NCBI GenBank assembly: GCA_019419505.1
Contig: DXZS01000017.1
Coordinates: 1-64,000 of the forward strand
Source: Collinsella sp.
GTDB taxonomy: Bacteria; Actinomycetota; Coriobacteriia; Coriobacteriales; Coriobacteriaceae
Direction: 5' to 3'
DNA: 64,000 bases
Part shown: piece by piece, positions 8,210-20,654 of the stretch
Position numbering within the stretch: the stretch's first letter is position 1
Layout: each line of letters starts with the position of its first letter
Notes under the pieces: model-generated
What the model saw: only the letters and a program-made list of their open reading frames with translations
Databases searched by the model: none
Told to the model about the DNA's origin: nothing
Made by a program: the position numbers and the translations under genes

Positions 8210-8686
8210 CTCATCTCCTAAATTAGTTGCGGTGAAATAGGGGCTGTTTAAGGCTACGGCCGGCAAAAACAGTTCCTATTTCACCGCAGCTGCCATTTGG
8301 TCCCTCGGTGACGGAAGGATCAATTTTGCCCTTGATGGTCACCCAAGGTAAACCTTTACCGCCCGCCTATATTTGCCGAAATTACACTTGACGGCGGGGT
8401 ACAATAAACCCGCATGCGGATTTCCGTTGCGGGCGCTTCCCATCGCCGGGGCGTGCCCGGGAGCATCCGGCATGCGGCCTTTGCGGCGCTCGGTCATGTG
8501 CAAGACGGGTAGCTGGGCTTGTGGAGCGCGTGCAGCCCTCCTCGCCTCGGCATGCCTTCTCTCCACGCCATGTACCTGCTGCTGAGCCTGCCTGCCAGAT
8601 GATTGGAAGCAACAGCGAAAATCCCATCACGCCAACATCCCGGCGATCGCCGGGGCCTGTATACCTATATGAGAGGAGAGGGGTAT
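8210..8686. other. Intergenic region before pyruvate:ferredoxin oxidoreductase
   Basis: Holds the hairpin at 8229-8287, a second imperfect hairpin (about 8313-8346, GGTGAC with GTCACC) and a long GC-rich leader before the next gene. GGTACAAT at about 8398 could be a -10 element but has no good -35. No coding frame is convincing. Confidence 0.4.
8229..8287. repeat. 21-bp hairpin after the FHA remnant
   Basis: 8229-8249 pairs with 8267-8287 over 21 positions with two G-T wobbles; the loop is 17 nt. It is not followed by a T-run and belongs to the set of long gene-end palindromes in this window. Confidence 0.6.
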
Positions 8687-12226
<3,540 letters not shown>

Positions 12227-12236
12227 GTCTCCCACC

Positions 12237-12361
12237 GCAGGATCTGAGGGCTGACCTTCGCGGACGTCCTCGGACATGAAAGAACCCCCGCTGCGCACTA
12301 CGTGCGGCGGGGGTTCTTTCGTCCTGCGGAGTGTCCGCGAAGGTCAGCCCTCAGATCCTGC
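12237..12361. repeat. Bipartite palindrome around a terminator
   Basis: Outer arms 12237-12265 and 12333-12361 are perfect 29-bp reverse complements. They enclose the terminator hairpin at 12278-12320, giving a nested structure 125 bp long. Confidence 0.75.
12278..12320 (+). terminator. Terminator after nifJ
   Basis: GAAAGAACCCCCGC pairs perfectly with GCGGGGGTTCTTTC. The symmetric A/T flanks suggest it stops transcription in both directions. Confidence 0.8.
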
Positions 12362-12504
12362 TACGACTACGTCCTCAGATTGTGTGGGCTGATGAAGGAC
12401 GTGGTTGGTGGGGTGCCTTGTCCCGGTCGCTGTTTCGCGGCTTTGCCGCGAAACCACGCGCTGCTTTGGGCATAGAGGGGGACCTAGTTGCGGACCCAGA
12501 TGGC

Positions 12505-13866
12505 CTAGAGGGATATGGGTGCAAACGAGAAATCGTTGTTGGGGTCGTCCTTTTCCATAAACTCATCGAGACAGAATGTCATATAGATTGGAACGTAAAG
12601 GATCTTGCCCTCTTTGCAAAGGTTTTCGTGGCTCAGCACAACGGCCTCGGGGATTTTGTACTCCCTCACGCTCATCAGACGGTCGAGGGCCGCATGGGCT
12701 CGAACCTTCTTGCCCGATTTGACCTCGATTGGGACAACGTGCCCGCGAGTGCCTTCAATCACAAAGTCAACTTCGCCGACCTCGCGTGTCTGGTAGTACC
12801 ATGCATCAGTTCCAAGGGCGACAAGCTCCTGCGCGACCACGTTCTCATAGAGGCCGCCGAGGTTGGGGGTTTTCATGTCAAGGTAGACGGCGCGTGCCGT
12901 GCTGCCGGGATACCGCGATGCGAGCATACCTGTATCGGACTCGTATAGTTTAAAGGCCGTCGTTTTCTCCGTCCTCTTGAGAGGACTTCGTGCCTCCGTC
13001 ACCTGGGGGACCATCAATCCAACGCCTGCGTTCACCAGCCATAGGAAATCCTGCTCGTATTTTTGAAGACGAGCTCCCTCGCCTAGAGACGAGACGATAA
13101 AGCGATGGGACTCCGCCTCAAGCTGAACGGGAATTTGCTCGAAAATGGAGCGAACGTTAAACGCTCGAGTCGATGCATATTTAGAGATATCGCTTTTGTA
13201 CTGATCGACTAGCTGAATTTGAAGCTCACGCGTTCTCACGAGCGAATAGCCCGAATCGATATAGTTCTGAACGACCTCCGGCATGCCGCCGCAAACGATA
13301 TAAGCTCTAAAGTTTTTGAGCATCGCCTCATGAATAAAATTTTCGACGGGACGCCTCTCGACAAGGCAGCTGCGGATGTCTGCAAGCACATTCTCGCTGA
13401 TGCTGTTTGCCCAACAAAACTCTTCAAAATCCATTGGCCGCATAACAATGTGCTCGACATACCCCACCGGGAAAGAAGAGATCCCCTTAAACTCAGTCCC
13501 AAGCATAGACCCCGAGAAGACATAGCTAAAGCGTCCGTCCTCGACCAGCGCCTTCATAAGTGTAACGATCTGCGGATACTCCTGAATCTCATCGACGAAG
13601 ATAAGCGTGTCTCCTTCAACAAGCGGTGCATCCGCAAGAAGGGCCACACGGTTGATGAAGTCAATGGAGTTCTTAGCGCCAACAAGTACGTCTCTTGCCT
13701 CGGCATCGAGTAGCAGATTGACCTCATAATACGAAGCGTAGTTGCTCTTTCCAAACGCGCGAATTGCATAGCTCTTGCCAATCTGACGCGCGCCAGTAAC
13801 AAGCAACGCTTTATTGGATTTGTTCTTCCAGCTCAAAAGCCTGTCAGTGACCTTACGGCGTAGCAT
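12505..13866 (-). CDS. AAA ATPase with DUF4143 domain
   Basis: 453 residues, normal for this family. The N-terminal AAA_14 domain has Walker A VTGARQIGKS (about 23-32) and Walker B LIFVDEIQE. The C-terminal DUF4143 domain ends with a nuclease-like segment: GEVDFVIEG followed by PIEVKSGKK, the E-V-K triad of PD-(D/E)XK folds. The family's biological role is not settled; members are common accessory genes in gut bacteria. It is transcribed alone on minus, away from the arginine genes, with tandem repeats just upstream. Confidence 0.85.
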   Translation of the reverse strand: MLRRKVTDRLLSWKNKSNKALLVTGARQIGKSYAIRAFGKSNYASYYEVNLLLDAEARDVLVGAKNSIDFINRVALLADAPLVEGDTLIFVDEIQEYPQIVTLMKALVEDGRFSYVFSGSMLGTEFKGISSFPVGYVEHIVMRPMDFEEFCWANSISENVLADIRSCLVERRPVENFIHEAMLKNFRAYIVCGGMPEVVQNYIDSGYSLVRTRELQIQLVDQYKSDISKYASTRAFNVRSIFEQIPVQLEAESHRFIVSSLGEGARLQKYEQDFLWLVNAGVGLMVPQVTEARSPLKRTEKTTAFKLYESDTGMLASRYPGSTARAVYLDMKTPNLGGLYENVVAQELVALGTDAWYYQTREVGEVDFVIEGTRGHVVPIEVKSGKKVRAHAALDRLMSVREYKIPEAVVLSHENLCKEGKILYVPIYMTFCLDEFMEKDDPNNDFSFAPISL

Positions 13867-13882
13867 TAAAACCCCTCAATGA

Positions 13883-13967
13883 CAAAAATTGGCAAATAGA
13901 TTTGACGCTAATCATACAAAAATTGGCAGATAGATTTGACCCAAATCATACAAAAATTGGCAAATAG
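13883..13967. repeat. Three tandem 34-bp repeats
   Basis: CAAAAATTGGCAAATAG recurs at 13883, 13917 and 13951 (one base differs in the middle copy), each separated by about 17 bp that are also largely shared. The repeats lie 16 bp upstream of the ATPase start on minus and could be operators. Confidence 0.7.
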
Positions 13968-14180
13968 CAAAGCTCGCTTAGGCCTCAAAGCCAGCGAGCC
14001 AGCACGGTACTTTGCGAAAAGGCTGGCGGCGCCGTTGTTGAGGGTGGCCAGGTTGGCAGTGGCGCCGTTAGCGTTCTCGGCTGCTTGGGCGCGCAGGAGC
14101 GAAAGGGCGTCGGCAGCGTCCATGCAGAAGCCGACGGTAAAGTTCCATACTGCGAACTCGCAGTCGCTTGCCGCGGGGTG
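13908..14180 (-). pseudogene. Remnant of an unrecognised protein
   Basis: A frame with natural-looking composition reads CEFAVWNFTVGFCMDAADA and continues LSLLRAQAAENANGATANL, then runs into the 34-bp repeats and stops. It lacks a start with a ribosome site. I do not recognise the family. It may be the tail of a deleted gene. Confidence 0.3.
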
Positions 14181-14558
14181 AAGCGCGATCGGCTATCCCT
14201 TATGTTGGATGAAAAGCCCCATGTTTTTGCAGGGATGCATACTCGTCAAATTAGTGTATAGAATCGCGTATAGTGCGAGTAAGATATTGCGCTGTCCGTT
14301 TTGTGTTTAGCAAAGATATAGTTTGCATAATCTGGTCTAATCCCTGCTCTATTTAAATAAAGTTGCACGTAAATGGCGTAGATATGCCTGAACTGGGCTT
14401 CTTTACGCTGAGCGGGTAAAAACGACCGTTCACCGTTCAACTGTTTTCAAAATGAATAAAATGAGCGATAAAGAGAATATAAACCTTAATAAACTCGCGT
14501 ATCGCACGGACGCGGGTTATTAATGGGTTGTAGGCCTTTTACAGAAAGGATTCCAGCA

Positions 14559-15521
14559 ATGTCTAAGCCTCTTGGCAAGCCCGATCGTATTGTCGTCGCC
14601 CTCGGCGGCAACGCCCTCGGCAACAACCCCGTCGAGCAGATCGAGGCCGTGAGCAACACCGCCCACGCCCTCCTCGGCCTCATCGAGCAGGGCAACGAGA
14701 TCATCATCACCCACGGCAACGGCCCGCAGGTCGGCATGATCCAGAACGCCTTCGCCGCCGCCCACGACGCCATCGGCACCCCCGAGATGCCGCTGCCCGA
14801 GTGCGGCGCCATGTCCCAGGGCTACATCGGCTACCACCTGCAGCAGGGCATCGGCCGCGAGATGCACAAGCGCTATAAGCGTTGGCACGCCGCCACCGTC
14901 GTCACCCAGATCGAGTGCGATCCCGACGATCCCGCGTTCAAGAACCCGACCAAGCCGATCGGCCCCTTCTACACCGAGGAGCAGGCCAAGGAGTTCATGG
15001 CCGAGGACCCCTCCAAGGTCTTCGTCGAGGATTCCGGCCGCGGCTGGCGCCGCGTCGTCGCCTCCCCCGACCCCAAGAAGATCGTCGAGGCCGACTCCAT
15101 CCTCAACCTGCTCGACAACGAGTTCATCGTCATCGCCTGCGGTGGCGGCGGCATCCCCGTCGTCCGCGACTACGAGAACAAGGGCTGCTACAGGGGCGTT
15201 CCCGCCGTCATCGACAAGGACCTGGGCGGCGAGCTGCTGGCCGAGGACTGCGACGCCGACGTTCTGTTCCTGCTGACCGCCGTCGAGCATGTCGCCATCA
15301 ACTTCGGCAAGCCCGACCAGGAGGAGCTCGAGGACCTCACCGCCGACGAGGCCGAGCGTCTGGCCGACGAGGGTCAGTTCGGCAAGGGCTCCATGGAGCC
15401 CAAGGTCCGCGCCGCCATCAAGTTCGCCCGTTCCCGCAAGGGCCGCACCTGCATCATCGGCGCCCTGGACAAGGCCGCCGAGACCATGGCCGGCCTCTCC
15501 GGTACCCGCATCCACGAGTAG
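14559..15521 (+). CDS. arcC: Carbamate kinase, copy 1
   Basis: 320 residues, normal length. It transfers phosphate from carbamoyl phosphate to ADP, making ATP in the last step of the arginine deiminase pathway. The amino-acid kinase fold shows VVALGGNALGNN, THGNGPQVG, ACGGGGIPVV and KDLGGELLA. The ATG at 14559 follows AGAAAGGA. From codon 7 on, the DNA appears identical to the second copy at 21686-22648, continuing past the stop through the terminator. It stands alone behind an AT-rich region, so its expression is probably separate from the main arc genes. Confidence 0.95.
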   Translation: MSKPLGKPDRIVVALGGNALGNNPVEQIEAVSNTAHALLGLIEQGNEIIITHGNGPQVGMIQNAFAAAHDAIGTPEMPLPECGAMSQGYIGYHLQQGIGREMHKRYKRWHAATVVTQIECDPDDPAFKNPTKPIGPFYTEEQAKEFMAEDPSKVFVEDSGRGWRRVVASPDPKKIVEADSILNLLDNEFIVIACGGGGIPVVRDYENKGCYRGVPAVIDKDLGGELLAEDCDADVLFLLTAVEHVAINFGKPDQEELEDLTADEAERLADEGQFGKGSMEPKVRAAIKFARSRKGRTCIIGALDKAAETMAGLSGTRIHE

Positions 15522-15629
15522 TCCCTACTCCGTTGCCTCTCTCGTGGGCGCCAGGCAAGGCGCCCACAAACTAGCCTCTCTTCATGAGCCCCGCAGCCCG
15601 CTCCGGCTGCGGGGCTTTTGCTGTTGAGG
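14577..15629 (+). repeat. Direct repeat A (arcC copy 1)
   Basis: 1,053 bp that appear identical to 21704-22756, offset 7,127 bp. The unit starts at codon 7 of arcC and ends just beyond the terminator; sequence on both sides differs. Confidence 0.9.
15588..15619 (+). terminator. Terminator after arcC copy 1
   Basis: GCCCCGCAG pairs with CTGCGGGGC and is followed by TTTT. It is part of the duplicated block; a smaller hairpin (GTGGGCGCC with GGCGCCCAC) precedes it. Confidence 0.85.
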
Positions 15630-15664
15630 GGTGAGCAAATGGGTGCGGGCAAGATTCAATTTGA

Positions 15665-16315
15665 TTAAACGCTCAGATCATGAGATGCCTGAAACCAAAC
15701 GATGACTCCCAGAATTCTAATTCGGCGTTTGTCCAGCACGATATCCGGTTCCGATGTGCGATATGAGTGGGATGAGAGCATCACGGTGTTTGTGCCGGTG
15801 CTATAACGCCGTATGACGATTCTCGAATTATCGGCCAAAGCGAGGACGGAGCATCCGTTCCAGGGTTTCAGACTGGGATCTACGAGGAGATGAGATCCAA
15901 TCGGATAGCATTTGGACATGGCGGATGTGTCCATTTGAACAAAGAAGCACCCGCGATGTTTCTTGAATACGGATGAGGGAAGCGCGGTTGTTCCGGTTTG
16001 TTTAAGTCCCGTTCTGCCTCCATTCATCTGGATTTTAAATACATCGCAAAGGGAATCAGTAATAACTTCTCTGGATTCCCCCTTCCGCTCCTCGTGGTCG
16101 AGCCTTGCGGCTAGCCCTGCGGTTTCAGATGTGAGGTCATCGAGCTGCAGGTTTAATTTCGATACTATCTTGAGCAACGTTGAGCGGCGGATTGCATAGC
16201 GGTCCTTTTCCCAGCGGCATACCGTTTCTTTGGAGACGCCGATGAGTGCTGCGAACTCCTCCTGTGTTAGCTGGTCGCGCTTGCGAAGCGCCTTTATGTT
16301 TTGACCCGTTCCCAT
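15665..16315 (-). CDS. HTH regulator with S24/LexA-like C-terminal domain
   Basis: 216 residues. An N-terminal Cro/CI-type helix-turn-helix (about 6-60: LRKRDQLTQEEFAALIGVSK) is followed by an S24-like domain (about 115-215: SAMSKCYPIGSHLLVDP). Where LexA-type proteins have the catalytic Lys, this one reads IVIRRYS, so self-cleavage looks unlikely. The ATG starts one base after the stop of the divergent arginine deiminase gene, so the two are translationally coupled. It probably controls the arginine genes around it, perhaps through the ACATCA-type operator at 17677-17697; that is inference. Confidence 0.85.
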   Translation of the reverse strand: MGTGQNIKALRKRDQLTQEEFAALIGVSKETVCRWEKDRYAIRRSTLLKIVSKLNLQLDDLTSETAGLAARLDHEERKGESREVITDSLCDVFKIQMNGGRTGLKQTGTTALPSSVFKKHRGCFFVQMDTSAMSKCYPIGSHLLVDPSLKPWNGCSVLALADNSRIVIRRYSTGTNTVMLSSHSYRTSEPDIVLDKRRIRILGVIVWFQASHDLSV

Positions 16316-16316
16316 G

Positions 16317-17567
16317 TTATGAAGCGCGGACGAGGGGAAGGCAGAGGCAGTTGGGGCCGCCAAAGCCGTTTGTCAGCTCGGAGATAGAGATGGGAACAAG
16401 TTCAATACCTGCCTGTTCCAGCGCTTTGTTGGTTTCGGCGTTTTCTTCGTAAACGCAGACCTTGCCGGGCTCCAAACAAAGGGTGCTTGTGGCATTGTTG
16501 GTCCTTTCGACCTCTGCCGCACCGGGATTTGAGCCACCGCAAGGGATAAATTGCAACGAACTTGAGCCTAGGGCTAATCGCAACGCTTCTTTCAGTCCGC
16601 CTTCGACATGGCGTGCCCGGGTTGTCCCTTCCGATCTGCCCCGTGTGATGCGGTAGACCCGCGCTTGGTCGAGAAGCTCACGGGCAACGAGGAATGTCTC
16701 GTAGCCAACGCGAGTGAAATATGTGTCGAGATGAATGCAGAGGTCATCGTAGGGGACCTGAATGGCCCATACGGACTCAATAGTCGAGTTCTCATCCCAG
16801 AGCAAGTTATTTGCCAGGGTGTCTATCGCCGCCGGCTCGGTTCGCTGGGAGATTCCAATGGCTACGTTTTCGCTGTTGAGGTTGTGCAGGTCGCCGCCTT
16901 CAATGTGGAAAGTCGATTCATGCTTGAAGAACTGGGGAGTCTCGCGGAAATCCGGGTGATACGTAAAAATCGTTTTATAGGCGATAACCTCACGGTTGCG
17001 CTCTGGCCAGTACATATGGTTGAGCGTGACGCCTTCGCCGATGACGCTCGCCGGATCGCGAGTGAACCACATGGTGTTAAGGGGGCTTACGAGAAGGTCG
17101 TCGGGCGAGTATGCATCTCCCGTCAGTTTTGCGAGGCTGAATACCTCCTTATCCGTATCGAAGACCTGGGAGTAGCGGATGCCATTGACCGCTGCTTGAG
17201 CCAGGGCACGGGAGTCTTCGATGCGTTCGAGATACTCGCGAATGGCAGATTCGAGCTCAATGCCCCGAGCGCCGCATTCTAAAACGTAGCTATCGATAAA
17301 AGAGCGACTCGCCTGCTCTGTCGCATCAAGGGCTTCGGTAAGAAGGCTTTCGAGATGGAGAATCTCTACCCCTTCGTGCTCGAGCATTGCCGAGTAAGCA
17401 TGATGTTCCTTAAGAGCCTTTTCAAGATCAAATGAGTTGCTAGAAGGGCGCAGCGTAAAGACTTGATTGAACTGCCCGTCGGGGTAGTTGCGCGTTTCGG
17501 GGCCGGGACAGTGCAGGAGCACCCTTTTTAGCTTTCCTATTTCGTTTTGAACATGCAATGCGGACAT
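16317..17567 (-). CDS. Divergent arginine deiminase-family protein
   Basis: 416 residues, close to the normal length. It keeps FTRDP, the EGGD motif, the HLDT catalytic His-Asp and a Cys near the end (GFGGPNCLCLP). It departs from the usual enzyme at two conserved sites: the WND motif is ERTNN, and the Arg residues around the active Cys (GRGGPRC) are Phe and Asn. It may have changed substrate or activity. The start at 17567 follows GAGG; the longer frame has no site. It is coupled to the S24 regulator and divergent from arcD. Confidence 0.8.
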   Translation of the reverse strand: MSALHVQNEIGKLKRVLLHCPGPETRNYPDGQFNQVFTLRPSSNSFDLEKALKEHHAYSAMLEHEGVEILHLESLLTEALDATEQASRSFIDSYVLECGARGIELESAIREYLERIEDSRALAQAAVNGIRYSQVFDTDKEVFSLAKLTGDAYSPDDLLVSPLNTMWFTRDPASVIGEGVTLNHMYWPERNREVIAYKTIFTYHPDFRETPQFFKHESTFHIEGGDLHNLNSENVAIGISQRTEPAAIDTLANNLLWDENSTIESVWAIQVPYDDLCIHLDTYFTRVGYETFLVARELLDQARVYRITRGRSEGTTRARHVEGGLKEALRLALGSSSLQFIPCGGSNPGAAEVERTNNATSTLCLEPGKVCVYEENAETNKALEQAGIELVPISISELTNGFGGPNCLCLPLVRAS

Positions 17568-17676
17568 ATGACCTCGCTTTGGCGATGAGTATTTATTGCT
17601 TCCATAGTGGCACATTACGAGTTTGATTCAATTTACATCATATCTGTCACAGGTGAATGGCACGAACCGGCTTAGT

Positions 17677-17697
17677 AATTGATGTTAAACATCAATT
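17677..17697. promoter_or_regulatory. Operator-like palindrome between arcA paralogue and arcD
   Basis: AATTGATGTT and AACATCAATT are perfect arms around one base. ACATCA half-sites recur at about 17635 and 17717. It sits between divergent genes, where a shared operator is expected. TTGACA at 17708-17713 could be a -35 for the rightward genes but no clear -10 follows. Confidence 0.55.
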
Positions 17698-17844
17698 TAG
17701 ATAGCAAATTGACAAATTACATCAATCTGAAATCCGTTTACGGGTCGATGCGCTTCGTTGGCGGGCGAAGAGACGGAAGGGTGTTTTGCGCGATGACACA
17801 ATGGCTTTGCCGGCAACGAAAAACCCCTGAATTAAGGAGGAGAG

Positions 17845-19281
17845 ATGGCAGAGACAGAAAAGAAGCGTGCCTTTCGAGTTCCGCACGTATACACCATCAT
17901 TCTCGTCTTGATGGCCGTATTTGCCGTTCTGACCTGGGTCGTGCCTTCGGGTTCGTTTGAACGCCAGGAGGTTAACGGCCGCGAGGTAACAGTTTCGGGC
18001 ACCTATGCGCCTGTCGATAAGGTCTATACGGACGAGGACGGCAACGAGGTCGATCTTCGCCAAGGTGTCTTCGAAGTGCTTGAGGCTCCTGCGATCGGTA
18101 TCCAGCAAGCGGTCGAGGTCGTTGCGTTCATTTTGATCGTGGGAGGTTCCTTCCAGGTCATCACGGCGACCGGAGCCATCACGAGCGGCGTCGCCCGAGT
18201 GGTGAAGAAGTTCAAGAGCAAGGACGTCCTCATCATCCCGATCCTAATGGTGCTCTTTGCCTTGGGTGGCAGCACCTTTGGTATGGCAGAGGAAACGCTT
18301 CCGTTCTTTGCGATTCTTATGCCGATCATGATGGCCATGGGCTTCGACTCAATTACGGCGTTCATGACGGTGTTTGTGGGCGCCCGTATCGGATACATCG
18401 CATCTACCGTCAATCCGTTTAACGTTCTGATTTCTCAGGGCATCCTCGGCATCCAGGGCAACCCTCAGCTTTGGCTGCGTACTATCGCCCTTGTCGTGCT
18501 TACTGCGGTTGGCGTCGCATGGGTTGTAATGTATGCCCTCAAGGTTAAGAAAAACCCCGAAGCATCCCCCGCTTTCCACGATGATATCGAGAAGCGAAAA
18601 GAGTTTGGCGCGGACGAGAATCTCCTCGATAGCGAGTTCACCGCTAGGCAAAAAGCCGTCATGGTTATTTTCGTGCTTGGACTTGGCGCTATCATTTGGG
18701 GTCTGGTGGCCCAGGGCTGGTACATGAACGAAATCTCTGCGATTTTCTTGGCCATGGCCCTTCTTTCGGGTGTTGTTTCCGGGATGAATGAGAAGGAAAT
18801 CGCCGGCGAGTTCGTTAAGGGAATTGCAGACTTCGCGTTCTCTGCCATCGTTGTTGGACTTGCCCGCGGAATCCTCGTAATCGCCAATGACGGCCTCATC
18901 ATCGATACGATTCTCAATACGCTCGCCACGGCTCTCACTGGAGTTCCAGCCGTTATCTTTACGAGCATCCTCTATGTCGTGGATAACCTTCTGTCGATCC
19001 TCGTTCCGAGCTCCTCGGGCATCGCTGCTCTTACGATTCCCATTTTCGGCCCGCTTGTTGAGCTGATGGGCTTAAACCCCGAGGCTGCAGTTACTGGTCT
19101 TTCCATGGGCAGCGCGGCCATGTCTCTCATTTCGCCAACAAGCGCGATGCTCGTTGCCGGTCTTGGCGTCTGCAAGATTCCGCTTGGCCAGTGGTGGAAG
19201 GTTGCTTGGAAATTCTTCCTGGTCGTGAGCGTTATCTGCATGGCATTCACTGCGGTTTCGGGCCTTATCCCCCTGCCGTAA
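17845..19281 (+). CDS. arcD: Arginine/ornithine antiporter-like YfcC-family transporter
   Basis: 478 residues with about 12 hydrophobic segments, of the YfcC/DcuC-like family. The N-terminus HVYTIILVLMAVFAVLTWVV and the loop NPFNVLISQGILGI are typical. It is the first gene of the rightward arginine deiminase set and most likely exchanges arginine for ornithine across the membrane; substrate is inferred from context. A strong AAGGAGGAGAG precedes the ATG. The leader before it (about 17755-17826) can fold CGTTGGCGG with CCGGCAACG, one mismatch, which might modulate expression. Confidence 0.85.
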   Translation: MAETEKKRAFRVPHVYTIILVLMAVFAVLTWVVPSGSFERQEVNGREVTVSGTYAPVDKVYTDEDGNEVDLRQGVFEVLEAPAIGIQQAVEVVAFILIVGGSFQVITATGAITSGVARVVKKFKSKDVLIIPILMVLFALGGSTFGMAEETLPFFAILMPIMMAMGFDSITAFMTVFVGARIGYIASTVNPFNVLISQGILGIQGNPQLWLRTIALVVLTAVGVAWVVMYALKVKKNPEASPAFHDDIEKRKEFGADENLLDSEFTARQKAVMVIFVLGLGAIIWGLVAQGWYMNEISAIFLAMALLSGVVSGMNEKEIAGEFVKGIADFAFSAIVVGLARGILVIANDGLIIDTILNTLATALTGVPAVIFTSILYVVDNLLSILVPSSSGIAALTIPIFGPLVELMGLNPEAAVTGLSMGSAAMSLISPTSAMLVAGLGVCKIPLGQWWKVAWKFFLVVSVICMAFTAVSGLIPLP

Positions 19282-19323
19282 AAGCAAAACCCCACATACA
19301 AGTTGTGAGAAAGAAGGATAGAG

Positions 19324-20568
19324 ATGAACAAAGGACTGAACGTTCATAGCGAGATTGGCGCCCTCAAGAAGGTGTGCGTCCATCGCCCCGGTATGGATCT
19401 TGTAAACATGAAGGCGGAGGATTTCGACCGCGTTTGGATTCACGATGCGTTCTATCTGGACTATGCCCAGAAAGAGCACGATCAGTTTACCGACCTTCTT
19501 CGCGGCGCTGGCGCCGAGGTCGTCTATATGGAAGAGCTGCTCGCTGAGACGTTTGACAAAGTCGAGGGCACTCGCGCAGAGTTCATGACGAAGTTCATGG
19601 GTGAGTCCGGCATCTCCAACGCGGCCCTTCGCCAGGCCGTTGTCGAGAAGCTTGATTCGATTAAGGACAACAAGGAGTTTGTCCTTGCTGCCATGGGCGG
19701 CCTCTACGTTCGCGACCTCGAGATCCCCAAGGTTGGCGGTTCTCTTGCCAGTATGGACGGCGAGGAGTTGAAGGCTGACGATATGGTGCTGTTCCCCATG
19801 CCGGCCTCGTATTTCTCCCGTGACCCCCTGGCCGTCGTGGGCAAGGGCGCTACCATGAACCGCATGTACTGGAATCAGCGCAACCGCGAGGTTATCTTCT
19901 ACGAAACGGTGCTCCGCAACCATCCCGATTACGCCGGTAGCCCCATCTGGTACGACCACAACAGCGAGTGGCATATCGAGGGCGGCGATATCCTCAACAT
20001 CAACGCCAAGACGCTCGCCATCGGTATTTCCGAGCGTACCCAGACTGCGGCCATCGATGAGCTCGCCAAGAATATGTTCTGGGGTTCCGATGAGGCCGAG
20101 ATCGAGAACATCTATGCCATCAAGATCCCGCACGGCTACGCCTACATGCACCTCGACACCGTCTGCACGCAGGTCGATCGCGATAAGTTCACGGTCTATC
20201 CCGGCATCTACCAGACGCTTCGTGCCTACCGCCTGACCAAGGGCGATTCGGAGGGGGAGGTGCATATCGAGGAGCTCGAGGGCACCCTGCAGCATATCCT
20301 CGAGCTTGCGACGGGTATGGACCACATCACCATGATTGAGTGCGGTGGTGGCGATCCGATCGAGGCTTCCCGTGAGCAGTGGAACGATGGTTCCAACACT
20401 CTTGCGGTCGCACCGGGCAAGGTCTGCGTGTATGAGCGCAACGTTGTCACCAACGATGCTCTTTACAAGGCCGGCGTCGAGCTGCTCGTCGCTCCCTCCG
20501 AGGAGCTTTCTCGCGGTCGCGGCGGCCCGCGCTGCATGACCATGCCGTTCTGGCGTGAGGAAATCTAG
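19324..20568 (+). CDS. arcA: Arginine deiminase
   Basis: 414 residues. It hydrolyses arginine to citrulline and ammonia in the cytoplasm. All the hallmark motifs are intact: FSRDP, the EGGD motif, HLDT with catalytic His and Asp, EQWNDGSNTL, and GRGGPRCMTMP with the nucleophilic Cys. It follows arcD by about 40 bp and precedes arcB in one operon. It is the canonical counterpart of the divergent paralogue at 16317-17567. Confidence 0.97.
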   Translation: MNKGLNVHSEIGALKKVCVHRPGMDLVNMKAEDFDRVWIHDAFYLDYAQKEHDQFTDLLRGAGAEVVYMEELLAETFDKVEGTRAEFMTKFMGESGISNAALRQAVVEKLDSIKDNKEFVLAAMGGLYVRDLEIPKVGGSLASMDGEELKADDMVLFPMPASYFSRDPLAVVGKGATMNRMYWNQRNREVIFYETVLRNHPDYAGSPIWYDHNSEWHIEGGDILNINAKTLAIGISERTQTAAIDELAKNMFWGSDEAEIENIYAIKIPHGYAYMHLDTVCTQVDRDKFTVYPGIYQTLRAYRLTKGDSEGEVHIEELEGTLQHILELATGMDHITMIECGGGDPIEASREQWNDGSNTLAVAPGKVCVYERNVVTNDALYKAGVELLVAPSEELSRGRGGPRCMTMPFWREEI

Positions 20569-20585
20569 TCAGCGTTAGCGTATCT

Positions 20586-20613
20586 GGGCGGCGCGTGTGC
20601 GTCTGCGCCGCCC
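20586..20613 (+). other. Hairpin between arcA and arcB
   Basis: GGGCGGCGC pairs with GCGCCGCCC over a 10-nt loop. No T-run follows, so it more likely sets mRNA stability between the two genes than ends transcription. Confidence 0.5.
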
Positions 20614-20654
20614 ATCCCTCCTTGTGTGTTCCAACAACCGAAAGGACTCAAATC

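Larger units (their letters stand above)
13867..14558. other. AT-rich intergenic region with a gene remnant
   Basis: Holds three 34-bp tandem repeats at the ATPase end, a decayed frame, and an AT-rich stretch (about 14215-14540) that must contain the promoter of the first arcC. ACTCG and CGAGT flank 14236-14283 as a loose dyad. I could not assign an ArgR box or a firm promoter. Confidence 0.4.

Noticed and set aside
8373..8585. 70-residue frame before nifJ
   Set aside because: No ribosome site or recognisable protein; composition fits a GC-rich leader.
13883..13967. Tandem repeats considered as a CRISPR remnant
   Set aside because: Only three units, the intervening parts are also shared, and there are no cas genes.
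17677..17697. Palindrome considered as an FNR/CRP-type site
   Set aside because: TTGAT and ATCAA are 7 bp apart instead of 4, and no CRP/FNR-family gene is nearby.
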